From contig QPMI01000686.1 of assembly GCA_004431415.1 (NCBI GenBank), positions 35,478 through 99,477 on the forward strand: a DNA stretch of 64,000 bases, in the 5' to 3' direction. Positions 44,531-55,500 of the stretch are shown one piece after another. The stretch's first letter is position 1, and the number at the start of each line of letters is the position of its first letter. The notes below the pieces were generated by a model. It was not told the DNA's origin, did not search any database, and saw only the letters and a program-made list of their open reading frames with translations. Source of the stretch: Cyanophora paradoxa. Lineage: Eukaryota; Glaucocystophyceae; Cyanophorales; Cyanophoraceae. Both the position numbers and the translations under genes were made by a program.

Positions 44531-46980
44531 CGCCCGACGACGCCGATCGCGATCCAGCCATCATCGCATTTGTCGTGTACGTAGTGTATAGCCGCCACTC
44601 GAGCTCGCCCGGCCCGGCCGCGGCGCTGTGCCGCTGCATGTGCAGCCGGCCGCCGGGCGCCGCACTGCGGCAGGCGCGCGCGGCCCGGCGATGGCAATGA
44701 CGTCGACGGGCATGAATTTCAGCTAGCGCTGCATGCGCAGACGCGTACGTCGACGCGTACGGTGCCAGTCGGATGACTCGGATCCCCTATATATATAGCT
44801 AGGCCTCATGATCATATGCATCACGGCAGCTGTGAGTCAATTGCAAGCTCATATGCATGATCATCGCGGCATCCCATATATATTATATTCCTAGTCCTGG
44901 AATATTCGCCAACGGCTCAATTTGTATATACCCCTTCATATGCCGCCTCGTCAAATCCGTTTCCCTGCGGCCACGACCGGGATTGCCGCCGGAACGAATT
45001 GGAGACAACCGGGAACGGCCTCCTCTACGCGCTCGAGCTCGCGCGAGCCCGTAGCTCGCCCGGCTGCCGAGAACGGAGACATACATCGTGCATATGCAAG
45101 TCCATGCATGTCGCCGGAGCGCGCCGCCGGGCACCCGAAAATGCTCGCGCATGCGTTTTTCAACTCCCGACCGCGCGCGAGGCCTTAACTCGCGCTGGCA
45201 TTCGAATTCCGGCCGCGTTCGAACCGCGGTTCTAAAAAACCGCGGGGGTATGCGCAACGGGGCCCAGCTGCTCGTAAAGCGCAGTCTGCAGCTGCAGCCT
45301 GCAGCGCACAGCAGACGCAGTCGCGAGGCAGCAGCACAGTCTTTTTGCCTTTCGGGGCCGTGCGCCGGTCGGGAGAGAGCGTCTTCAGGTGAATTCCTCG
45401 AGCTCTGCGCCCGCGGCTGACATCGCGCCCGCACCGCGGCTCGCAACATCGTTCATCTCCTCCCGATCTGCTTATTCACGCGCTGCGGTCTGCGCCGGTT
45501 CACGGACCGCGCAGGGCTTGAACACTCCCATCGCGCGCCTCTGGCTCGCTGGCCGGCCTGGATAGACGATCGGCTCCTTGAAGCATCAGAGGATGTACGC
45601 TATTGCTTGGATGGCTCTGCGCTGGCCGCCCTGACCGCGCTGGCCGCAGTGGGACGTCCGATTCAGGCGAACTGAAAAAGCTCGCCCTGCCTGGGGCTAT
45701 CAATGCCCCCCGGACGGCAAGTGCTCACATCGTGCATGGTGCGCTCGCCCCGCCCGGCAGGTTCACTTGAAGTCTCACGGGTTCCTTCACAGACGGCGGA
45801 CCTCGCTCTTTGGGCCAGGTGAGCCGGCGGCGCGGCCGAATGACTCTCGCGTCGATCTCTGAGATATTCACCCGCAGATGCCCTCCGTAGCGCGCGCTCG
45901 CAGCCCGCGGGGCGCCCAAGCGCATCGAGAGCTAGGGGCTCGTCAAGCGGGCCTCGCTCTTTGGGCCAGGTGAGCCGGCGGCGCGGCCGGACGGCTGTCG
46001 CAACTATCTCTGAGATATCTGCACGCAGACGCCCTCCGTAGCGCGCGCCCGCAGCCCGCGGGCGCCAAGCGCATCGAGAGCTAGGGGCTCGTCCGGAGGG
46101 CCTCGCTCTTTGGGCCAGGTGAGCCGGCGGCGCGGCCGGACGGCTCTCGCAACTATCTCTGAGATATCCGCACGCAGACGCCCTCCGTAGCGCGCGCCCG
46201 CAGCCCGCGGGGCGCCGAAGCGCATCGAGAGCTAGGGGCTCGTCAAGCGGGCCTCGCTCTTTGGGCCAGGTGAGCCGGCGGCGCGGCCGGGCGGCTCTCG
46301 CAACGGTCTCTGAGATATCCGCACGCAGACGCCCTCCGTGGCGCGCGCCCGCAGCCCGCGGGGCGCCGAAGCGCATCGAGAGCTAGGGGCTCGTCCGGCG
46401 GGCCTCGCTCTTTGGGCCAGGTGAGCCGGCGGCGCGGCCGGGCGGCTCTCGCAACTATCTCTGAGATGTCCGCCCGCAGATGTCCGCGGGGCGCAGTCCG
46501 CGAGAGCTCGGGGCTTGTGCTCTCCAGGACTCAGGGACTTAGTGCAGGATCTGATCCCATTCCCCCTTCTTCCCCGTGAATTTGGATTTCTTCCCCTTCG
46601 TAATTTCTTGCTCATCGATTCGAAATGATACTCATGCTTTTTTTTCCATCAACTTGTTCCTGATGCCACATCCCCCCGGGTCCACACCCACCCCTCACGA
46701 GCCCCACCCCCTACGCCTCGGGAAAATCTGTGTCGAAGGCCCCACATGCTATGACAGGGCGTAGGGACTTTGAGAACCTGGATATATATACGTTTAAACG
46801 TTTACGTATACGTATACGTATACGTATGCGTACGTATACTACGGTAGCATTGCAATTGCACGCGCGGCACTTGAGGCTCAATCTCGCTCGCGGCTGCATG
46901 TACATTGCGCATGCGGCCGGCGCGGCGAGGCCGACGCATGCAGCGAAGCTGCAGCTGGATGTGGAATCAGGTCATATTGT
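44531..46980. other. Intergenic region with satellite block
   Basis: About 2.45 kb, no gene supported. The first part has palindrome-rich AT stretches (TATATATAG, GATCATATGCAT, GCATGATCAT at 44790-44900). The middle holds the 150-base tandem repeat described separately. The right end has alternating TACGTATACGTATACG words at 46780-46835 and TGCAATTGCA at 46850-46860. Confidence 0.45.
45801..46495. repeat. Tandem satellite, about 150-bp unit, five copies
   Basis: Units beginning CCTCGCTCTTTGGGCCAGGT start at 45801, 45952, 46101, 46252 and 46403 (spacing 151, 149, 151, 151); the last is partial. Each contains CTGAGATATC or a close variant, GCCCTCCGTAGCGCGCG and GCATCGAGAGCTAGGGGCTC. Each unit also reads CAG-GTGAGC near its start and CGCAG near its centre, resembling splice donor and acceptor. 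Because the period is not a multiple of three, the open frames on the minus strand cannot encode a stable repeat protein, so I treat the block as non-coding. Confidence 0.9.
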
Positions 46981-47090
46981 TGTAGTGCGCCAAATAAAAT
47001 GGCGCGCCATCTTATTTTTATGGCGCACGCTTTTGAGCCATCGCAGAAAAAAAGGCGCCGGCCAGCGCAGCCGGAGCTTTGCGTTGGGGA
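46981..47090 (+). repeat. Left terminal inverted repeat
   Basis: About 110 bases. It contains the palindromic core ATGGCGCGCCAT, an A-rich tract (CGCAGAAAAAAAGG) and an inner end TTTGCGTTGGGGA. The inner GCGTTG resembles half of the palindrome found in the element's introns. Confidence 0.9.
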
Positions 47091-47237
47091 GTACTGCTAG
47101 GCTAGCTGTCGCGATCGAAATCGCCTATCATTATAGCCTACCGCCGGGCTACCGGTATAGGACCGCACTGGCGGGAAGCGGTCGGGGAGCCGCGCGCGCG
47201 CACCGAGCCCGAAGGCGCGGCCCTAGGCACATCAGCA

Positions 47238-50200
47238 ATGAGGTGGTGGGAGCATCCAGATGTCAGAGACCTTCCCAACAAGTTCGAATGCAGGTGTCCA
47301 CCCGCAGAGAATCTGTCCGGGCTCTGCGGCAATAACTTCCTGTGCAAGACTCTGTTTCCTAACATTCGCATCGACATGCCCAGCAACGCAGCAGCGGCAT
47401 CGTCATCGCAATCGAGCAACCAACAGCAGTCAGCACCATCGAGCGGCCAGCAGGCGCCGTCCACCTCGAGCGGACAGGCGGCGAGTTCGAGCAGTAAGCC
47501 GCGTAATCGAAAGCGGCCAAATACTAGTGAACCGCCGCGGCCGCGCGGGCGCCCTCGGAAGCAGCCACCAGCACCTGCAGCTGTGGGCGCAGATGGCGCA
47601 GCAGCTTCAGAATCACAGCCAGCAGAGGCAGCGGCTTCGAGCTCGAGCTCGAGGCAGCAACAACAAAAGAAGGGCTCGGCCGCAGCAGCCGGCAAGCGCA
47701 TCGACACCACCGAATTTCGCCACCGAGTCCAGCGGATGTTCGCCGAATCCCGAGGCGCTGAACCGGTCCCAGCAGCATCAGTGCAGCGCGTAACTTTCGA
47801 AGAATATCGAGCCGCTATACAGCGTGTGAAGCCCGGAGCGGTGCTGCTATCTCGCGCCGACATCGAACACGTTAAGTACATCCTCGAAAACCCGGACGCG
47901 CCCGAGCCCAGCGGCAGCCCAGAGCATGTGAAGCGGGTGAAGAATTGGCGCGAGTTCATGAGGGGGAAGTACACGCTGCGCGAGGTTCCAGATCCGACAG
48001 ACAACCTGACAGCGGAGGAGCTCGCCATGCCCAACCCGCGGCCAAGGCGCAAGCTTCGGCTGGTGGTGGAGAAGCAGGTTGACAACCGCTTGAAGCGAGG
48101 AAATTCGGGCGACGCCCCCCCACTGGGCAGGGAGCTGGTGTGTGACGAGGACATTTTCATCTGCATCCAGGTGCGATCGCGGTACAACGCAATTCTCTGC
48201 GCACGCGCAACGCATCTTCAACGCAAGCGTTGGGTTGCTAGCGTTGGACATTCTCAACACATGCGTTGACCATGCGTTGAACAGAATACATTTTAATTTT
48301 TATGTCCACTGCATTGCACTGTTTGTGACGCGGTCATGATCGTGCGCAGCGCGAACACCTTGAGAGCGGGCACAAAGGTGGCACCGGTGTATACAACAAT
48401 GCGAAGCAAAGGTACGCGATTCCTCGCTACCTGGTCCGCATCTACGTCAAGATTTGGTGAGTTTTCTGTCCACCGACAAACCAATCGTGACTAAGACTCA
48501 CCTGCGGTCGTGGGGATGGGGCTGCAGTCCAGTCTGCAAGCTCAAGAACAAGAGGAGGCAGCCCGACGGGATCCTCCATCCAATCAAGGTGATTGGTTTC
48601 TGGGATCGGGCAATTGTCGACTTCTTTGAGATGCCCAAGGCATGGGGCCCCTGCCCCCGCATGGTGAGATGTTGTTATTGATGCGCCTGGCCGCGTGTTA
48701 AAATTTACCTGGGAGTTGCAGGAGTGGCTGCCGGGGTGGAAGTGGAATGAGAGCTCAGGCGAGCTCGAGAGGGTCTGGTACTGGGAGCAAGCAGTGCACG
48801 TGTGCCGGTACGAGAAGAAAATCCCGGATCCCGAATTTCCGGGCTGCTACAAGACGGTCTTTGTCACGGACGTCATTCCGCGATTCTGGGCATTTGTCCT
48901 GGCCATAAAGGTCAGTTTTCGGCACGGTCATGCGCAGATTTCTGCATCCGGTAACGAACAACGGCGAACGCAGGACCACTACACTCGTTTCCTCATCTTG
49001 GAGGCTTGCGAATCAAAGTGCGCAGGCGAAGTTGCTGATCGTCTTCGCGAGAAATTTGCCTACTTCGGCGCATGCACAATCCTGTCCTGCGACAACGGAT
49101 CGGAGTTCAAGAATGATGTGAAATCCCCCGTTATCTCTTGTAAACTTCAATATTAATTATGTTAACGGAGTATGGCAGATCATGAAGGTCCTTATGGCGG
49201 CCTACCCGAACTCGTCCATCGCCTACGGGAAACCGTACACTCCAGAGCACCAGGGCTCTGTGGAGCGCGCGAACAGGGACTCGAAGCCGACGCTCGAGGC
49301 TATTTGCTACGAACGCCGGAACCAGAATGCGGAGGACTGGGCGAACTGGGCCTAGCCATTCCCGATGTATTTAAAATCCTTTCCATACCCCATTTGAAAA
49401 TTCCAAGTGCACTGATCGATGCTGGATTCTCAGGCAATGGAGTCCCACAACAGCATGAAGTTCGCGAACGGGCACAAGATGACACCCATCGAGGCCATGA
49501 CCGGGCGCAGACCTTCACGAAGGCCTTTGGGAATTGAGCCACCGTCGGATCCGACAAGGCCGTACACCGAGAAGGACATTGAGGACCTCCTCGGAGTGCG
49601 CAACGGAATGTCTGCGCATCCCAACGCATGCGTTGGTAATTGTGTTGTCAGGTTGCAAACATGGAGGAAGTGAACAGAGTGTGCGATGACATGGCGAAGT
49701 ACGAAGAAGATATCGCCAACGCTCTTCTGCAGAGGCGGAGAGCCCGCTCTTGAAGGATATCCCGGTGTTCTACGTAGTAAGTGCCGTCAATTCATTGCAA
49801 ATTTTGTCGCACTCTCATCCAACGCATTCTCAACGCATGCGTTGGACAGATCGATCAGTTTGTGCGTGCATTCGGGAATGTCCAGGCATGCGCACGGCTT
49901 GCCGTGTACAGAGACCAGATGAAGGCGTGCGCGGAGAAGCAGGGAGCAGGTCCTGTTATCTACAGTATCGGGGATCGTGTGGCCGTCCTTGTCAAACAGC
50001 TCGGCATGCACGTCCTCCTACAAGCAAGGGTACCTGGGATCGTCACAGAAGTGGTGGACGTCCCGCATGGCCTCTACACGATCAGGACGATGGCGGGTTT
50101 CATTGACACTCCCATTCAGGGAGCACAATTGATCAACATGAACCTCGTGGGCGGTACGTGCAGGGTAGTCCCATTTGCACGAATGTTGCACACTCATCAA

Positions 50201-51708
50201 AAAACTGGTGCAGGTATGCAGACAATCTGGAAGACAATTGAGGAGAACCGTGCGAACAACATAATGAACGGCACCGTTCCTCTCATGACAGCATTCAAGA
50301 GCTTCTGTGGCCAGGCCCCCGGTCTCGACGTGGACCCGTGCAAGTGCAGGGATGGCTGCCTTCCAGAGAAATGCGGCTGTTTCACAAGCGGCCTGGTGTG
50401 CTGCTCGAGCTGCCAGTGCAGCAAGTACGGGTGCAAGAACAAGCGTGAGCGCATCTACCCGGAGACGGCCAGTGTCGGGGAGAAAATCATTCCGCGCCAG
50501 CGTGGCGCAACGGCAGAATCGATCGTCGCGACAATGCAACAGCAGATGGCCCTGTCGACGACAAGTACGGCCCCATCCCGTCTGTTGATGGGATACGACG
50601 GGTGCGTTTTTGTAGCAACGCAAAGCACACGTTTGCGTTCTTCAATTCAACGCTTGCGGTGCAGTTGCGTTGGACTTCCTCTTCTAATTTCCTTTTTCTC
50701 GCAGCTTCTGGCCCCTGGCATGCACACCACCAACAAGCCCCTGCAGGCATTCCTCCGTGCTGCAAACCTGCGCACACAGGTAACAAGGAGGCTCTCAAGC
50801 TGCGAATTCTAGCTTATCTCAAGAAAGAGGAGGAGGATGCCGCTCAGCGTGCAGCCCAAGCAGCCGCAGCACGTGCAGCCAAGCAGCCACAGCCCACGCT
50901 CCGGCCCCACCCGCCCCGTCTACTGCTGCGGCCCGCCTGCCCCATCTCCTGCTGCGGGCCCGCCCGGCCCGTCCCGCGCTCCTGCCCCGCCCGCCCCGTC
51001 TCCTGCTGCGGCCCGCCCGCCCCGTCTCCTGCTGCGACCCCGCCCGGCCCGTCCCGCGCTCCGGCCCCGCCCGCCCCGTCTCCTGCTGCGGCCCCGCCCG
51101 CCCCGTCTCCTGCTGCGGCCCCGCCCGGCCTGTCCCGCGCTCCGGCCCCGCCCGCCCGTCTCCTGCTGCGGCCCCGCCCGCCCGTCTCCTGCTGCGGCCC
51201 CGCCCGGCCCGGCCCGTGCTGCGGCTCCGCCCGGCCCACGCCCGCCACCTCTGCCGCACTATGCACCTGGGGTGGTGCTGCCCCCTGTTGGGTCAGCCCC
51301 AATTGCGAGGGGTCTTGGCCCAGTCCCAGGGGCGGTTCCCGTTATTGGTCCCCACTCCCTCTGGGCCGTCTTTCTCTTCTTCTACCCTGCCATCCTCTGG
51401 ATCCAGCTCTCCCATTCGTGGCCAGTTCGAGTTGGGCCCGCACCTCGGGACACACACGGGGTGCCTGTCCTCCCCAACTCCGGGCCAAGTTACACGCAGG
51501 CAGAGCTTGAAGCCGCCTTGGCAGCACCATGTTACCCACTAGCCCCTCAGTCTAGGCTAGCTATGTCCTCGAGCCCTGTGCGCCCAGTTATGCCCCGGCA
51601 CCCAGCATGGAGCAGCAGATGCAGCAGATGCAGCAGATGATGCAGCACTTTCAGATGATGATGCAGACATTCCAGCAGAATATGGCCAACACTAGGCATG
51701 GTGTATGA
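47238..51708 (+). CDS. Transposon integrase (HHCC zinc finger, DDE core, Cys-rich tail)
   Basis: Starts MRWWEHPDVRDLPNKFECRC. A Ser/Gln/Ala-rich and basic first exon (to 48170) contains an AT-hook-like RPRGRPRKQP. After introns, the integrase N-terminal zinc finger: HLESGHKGG...ICPVC (about 48356-48530). Core: the first Asp in IVDFFEMP (48619-48621), the second in SCDNGSEF (49091-49093), and Glu in GSVERANRD (49263-49265), about 36 residues after the second Asp. A chromo/SH3-like C-domain follows (IYSIGDRVAVLV, VTEVVDVPHGLYTIRTMAG), then a CXC-type Cys cluster (CKCRDGCLPEKCGC, CSSCQCSKYGCKN). The tail has Pro/Ala repeats and a Met/Gln-rich end (MQQMQQMMQHFQMMMQ). The gene has about ten introns. 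One base-level frame uncertainty exists near 49735 and the repeat at 50920-51240 is hard to phase, so intactness of the tail is unproven. Confidence 0.8.
48171..48349 (+). repeat. Palindrome cluster in integrase intron 1
   Basis: This intron (GTGCGATCG to GTGCGCAG) contains CAACGCAAGCGTTG at 48219-48232 and at least six further half-sites (AACGCA, GCGTTG) within about 110 bases. The motif family recurs in other introns of the element; see the finding on intron palindromes. Confidence 0.8.
50920..51240 (+). repeat. GC-rich minisatellite in the integrase 3' exon
   Basis: Tandem copies of a unit close to CCCGCCCGCCCCGTCTCCTG followed by CTGCGGCC, with unit lengths that vary and shift frame. Depending on phase it reads PSPAAAPPA or RLLLRPRPP, so its coding status is uncertain. 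Confidence 0.7.
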
Positions 51709-52585
51709 AGTGTTTGTCAGAAATTTGCTTGAAAGGGAACTGACAGAGATGCGAAAATTGAAAGGGAACTGAGAGAGGGAACCGGGTGTGCAACGGAAAC
51801 GCAACGCATGCGTTGGGAATGCGTTGTGTCCTGCCAGGCTGCATGCAGCGCGCGCTCGGCTGGGGCGTGTCTTATACATATATACTCTTCTTCTTCTTTA
51901 GGAATCATGTACTATAATTTATACTTTATTGCTACTACTACTATACTTTATTGATACTACATTCATTGTCATAGTACAATTTTAGATCTTGAACACGACT
52001 ATAGCTAGTCTACTTGTGTGCGTGCGTTTCAAGAACCCTGGCTGTAGTTCGCTTTAAGAACCAGACTAATGTGCTTCATGACTCATAATCGTAGTTCGAC
52101 ATTAGAACCGGACTACTAAGCTTCATGACTCATGATCGTAGTTCGACTTTAGAACCGGACTACTAAGCTTCATGACTCATGATCGTAGTTCAACTTTAGA
52201 ACCCGACTAGTTAGCCTCATGACTCATGATCGTTGGACGCATGATTGTAGTACAAATCTGAGAACTCTAGAATACTACAAATTGCTTCAGAGCTTCTCGA
52301 GTACTTGTCTAGTACTTGTGACTACAGATCTAGTCACTGAGTTACCTACTAAACTCATCCTTCGAGTTCGAGCGGCCAAATCCTTTGAATTTCCATCCCA
52401 CTCGACTAAGCAGTATCCACTTCACTGTGAGCACGTCCAGCCTGCCCACACTTCAACTTTCATCCCATCAGTACCACAAGTACGACTTGTAAAGTAAGAC
52501 TTGTAAATTGTGCAGAGAACACAAGCTGAAGCAGTTGCACAATGGCTACTTTCTGCACATTAATCTACTTCTACTTCAACAGAAT
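51709..52585. other. Spacer between the two transposon genes, with tandem repeats
   Basis: About 880 AT-richer bases between the convergent genes. It includes one perfect CAACGCATGCGTTG (51802-51815) downstream of the integrase stop. Around 52075-52235 about three and a half tandem copies of a unit of roughly 50 bases occur, beginning CATGACTCATGATCGTAGTT with GAACCGGACTACTAAGCTT inside. No gene seen. Confidence 0.55.
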
Positions 52586-55500
52586 CTACTTCTTGAGCAT
52601 GAAGATGTCCCACTTGTGCCACCAGTTGTCCTTGCCCTCCACTGTTCCCTCGTTGAAGTCCGATATTTCGCCACGCAGCGGCCGCGGGTGTGGCCGGTAC
52701 GAGATAGAACGGCGGAAGGTCCTGCGATCCTCCACCTTTCCTACAGTGACCGCGGGCCATTCCGAAGTGCAAAAGTCATCTCGCCCTCGGCGTCCGTCTC
52801 CTCGTGCTGCATCCAACACGTGAGCAGCGGAAACGCAACGCATGCATTGGAATTGCGTAGTTACCTGCAGGGCTAGGAAGAGTTCGTACTCGGCATCCCA
52901 ATCGAGCTCTACCTGAGCGTACTGCACGTAGTAAACCGTGGATGTGTCGAAGTGCAGGACGCGCCCGGGTGCCTGTCCGTATGCTGTCTTGGACTGGTCG
53001 AATGGCACGAGGATGGTGTGTTCTCTCTCCGTACTCCTCCTGCCGCGAACCACGAGACGCGTTCGTGGCTCGAGATCGAAATGCGGCGGCCATCGCAGCT
53101 TGAGAACTGTTTTCACGATCTGTTTCCGTCCGTTCCAGATGTGCGTTGCCACCTCATCTGCGAGGGCCTTCTTGGAAATGCGGCCCCCACCCAGGTGCCA
53201 CAAAATCGGGTGAGGCCTCAACGCGTGGTTCACATCTCTGCCAAGACGTGTAAGTAATAACGCAATGCCCACAAAATATGCCGTTGCACGCACACAACAC
53301 CGCCGCCGTCTTCCGGAGACGGCTGGACATACAGCTTTTTGTCCGTTCTGCATTTGAAACACGGCAACGCAATATCAACGTTAGCGCTGGAAAAGCGTTG
53401 TGTAAGCGTTGAAAAGTTATGCTCGCCTCAGAATGGGTCTCGAGAGTTGCGGGCGGGCATCCTCTGCGGCTCCTTCTGCGACGTTCAACCTGCAGACATT
53501 ATCTGAATATTTTGTGACGTGAATGGGGCATTGCATACCGCGTGGGAGTGCTGCAGGTTCGGACAGCGTCTAGAAATGTGTCATCGACGGCGACGGGGAC
53601 GACTTCACGCTTGCCCCGTTTCCTGCCACCGTCATCCTGTTTGACTGGCTGAAATATGTATGGCGTCATATATTGGACAACCTCGTCCCCCTGTTTAATG
53701 GCGGCCCCGATGATGATGGGGTCATCCCGCGGCCACTCAATGACCACAACGAGGGGCCTCCCCCGACGATGTCTCCGCTGCGAGACGGGGTTCGAGCTGG
53801 GCGTACTTGTGCGTGTTGCACAGCCTCCAGGGGTGCGACGTCACCCTGGTTGGTGATCCCATACCGCAACAACTTGCTCCGAGCCCGGAGGGAGGTCGTC
53901 GTTGGGCTTTGTGAAGCACAGATACGACGACTTCGCATCGTATGCACTTATGTGCTCTTGTTCGCGATGAAGTGCTGAGCACGACTGAGACTGAGAGGTT
54001 TCTCCGTTCTGATTTACAACAACGCTACATCAACGTATGTACAACGCAAGCGTTGAGTATGCGTTGCAATGCTATGCTCGCCTGAGAAAGGGTTTGGATG
54101 AAAGCTCCAGGATCGAGCCGCCGTCTGTAGAGTTCGAGCTGCACATGTATAATTACAGTCTGATTTATTACAGTACCGATTGTATAATAATTTGCGAGGA
54201 CTGCCCGTGCGCACCCGGTTTCCTGGTTTACGTAGGCCAACCGGCCCCGGGCGGGAGGGAGTATCTTGGGGGCGAGTGGACTCTCTCCGCCTGACTTGGC
54301 TTTTGCGCGCTCTGCCTTGCTGCGAAGCTGCCGAAAGCTGCTCTGCTTTCCAGGATTGAGAAGCTTGGGAAGGGGCGGCAGCTGTCGGGGATTTGGGATT
54401 ATTGGCTCCGCCGCCAGCTCATATGCAGCCTTCCTCTTCTTTCGGCTCTTCTCTGCAGGCGCCTCTGCCAGCTTCTCCGCTGCCACCGCCTTGTCCTTCT
54501 CCTTCAACTTCTTCTCGGCCGCCTTCTGCGCTGCGTGATTAGAACTCTTTCCTATGCCAGGCGCTCGCACAGAGTGACGCGAAAAACTGCACCCTCTCCT
54601 GTGCTGCCGCGGCAGCCTCTGCCTGCGCCTTCGTTTTCGCGGCCTCCTTCTCGGCTGCAGCCTTCTTTGCTGCCGCCGCCTTCTCCTTCTCCTTCGCTTT
54701 CTTCTCGGCCTCCTTCTGCGCTGCGTTATTAAAACTGTTCCCCAGGCCCGGAACGCTCGCAGAGAGTGCCGCGCAACACTGCACCTTTTCCTGTGCTGCT
54801 GCCTGCTCCGCCGTTTTTGCGGCCTGCTTTTCTGCTGCGGCCTTCTTCGCTGCCGCCGCCTTGCCCTTCTCCTTCGATTTCGCCTCGGCCTCCTTCTGTG
54901 CTGCGGTATTAAAACTCTGCACTATGCCCGGGACTGGCACAGATTGCGTTTTTAAGACTGCACCTTCTCTGTCATTGCTGCGGCCTTGGGCTTCTTCGCC
55001 TCCTTCTCCATCTCCTTCTCCTGCTTCTTGCGCTTCCCTGCTTTCTGCTTTTCCTGCTTCGCCTCCTGACCCTTCGTCTCTGCCTTGCGGTTGCGCTTCC
55101 TCGAGCTTGCCGCCTCTGCGTCCTCGTCCTCGTCCTCGCCCTCGTCCTCGCCCTCGTCCTCGTCCTCATTCCCGCTCTCGTTGTCGTCCTCGAGCTTGTC
55201 CTCTACGTCATCCTCCTCGTCGGACTCTGCGGGCACGGAATCAACGAAAATTGCGCTGTATCTTTGCAACGCAATCAACCAACGCAATACCAACGCTTGC
55301 GTTTTCGATGCGTTGTGCATGCGTTGTACACATTGCGCACCTTCGTCTGTCGGGGGGGCGCGGACGCGTGCCTTGCCCTTCTGCTCTGCCACTTTCCTTG
55401 CCGGCTCTGCAAGTGCAAAAGTGCGCGTGAGCCTTGTGCCAACACGGAGGGAAGTTGATTACGTCAACACTATTCATCGTATGTCAATCAACGTATGCGT

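Noticed and set aside
45801-46495. CRISPR-like array
   Set aside because: Repeats of 150 bp without unique spacers, in a eukaryotic genome.
45663-46615. Long minus-strand open frames over the 150-bp repeats (RLTWPKERG repeats)
   Set aside because: The repeat period is 149-151, so each unit shifts the frame; the open frames come from GC-rich composition.
47238-51708. Polinton/Maverick virus-like element
   Set aside because: Only the integrase is present; no DNA polymerase B, capsid, protease or packaging ATPase is visible in the 10 kb.
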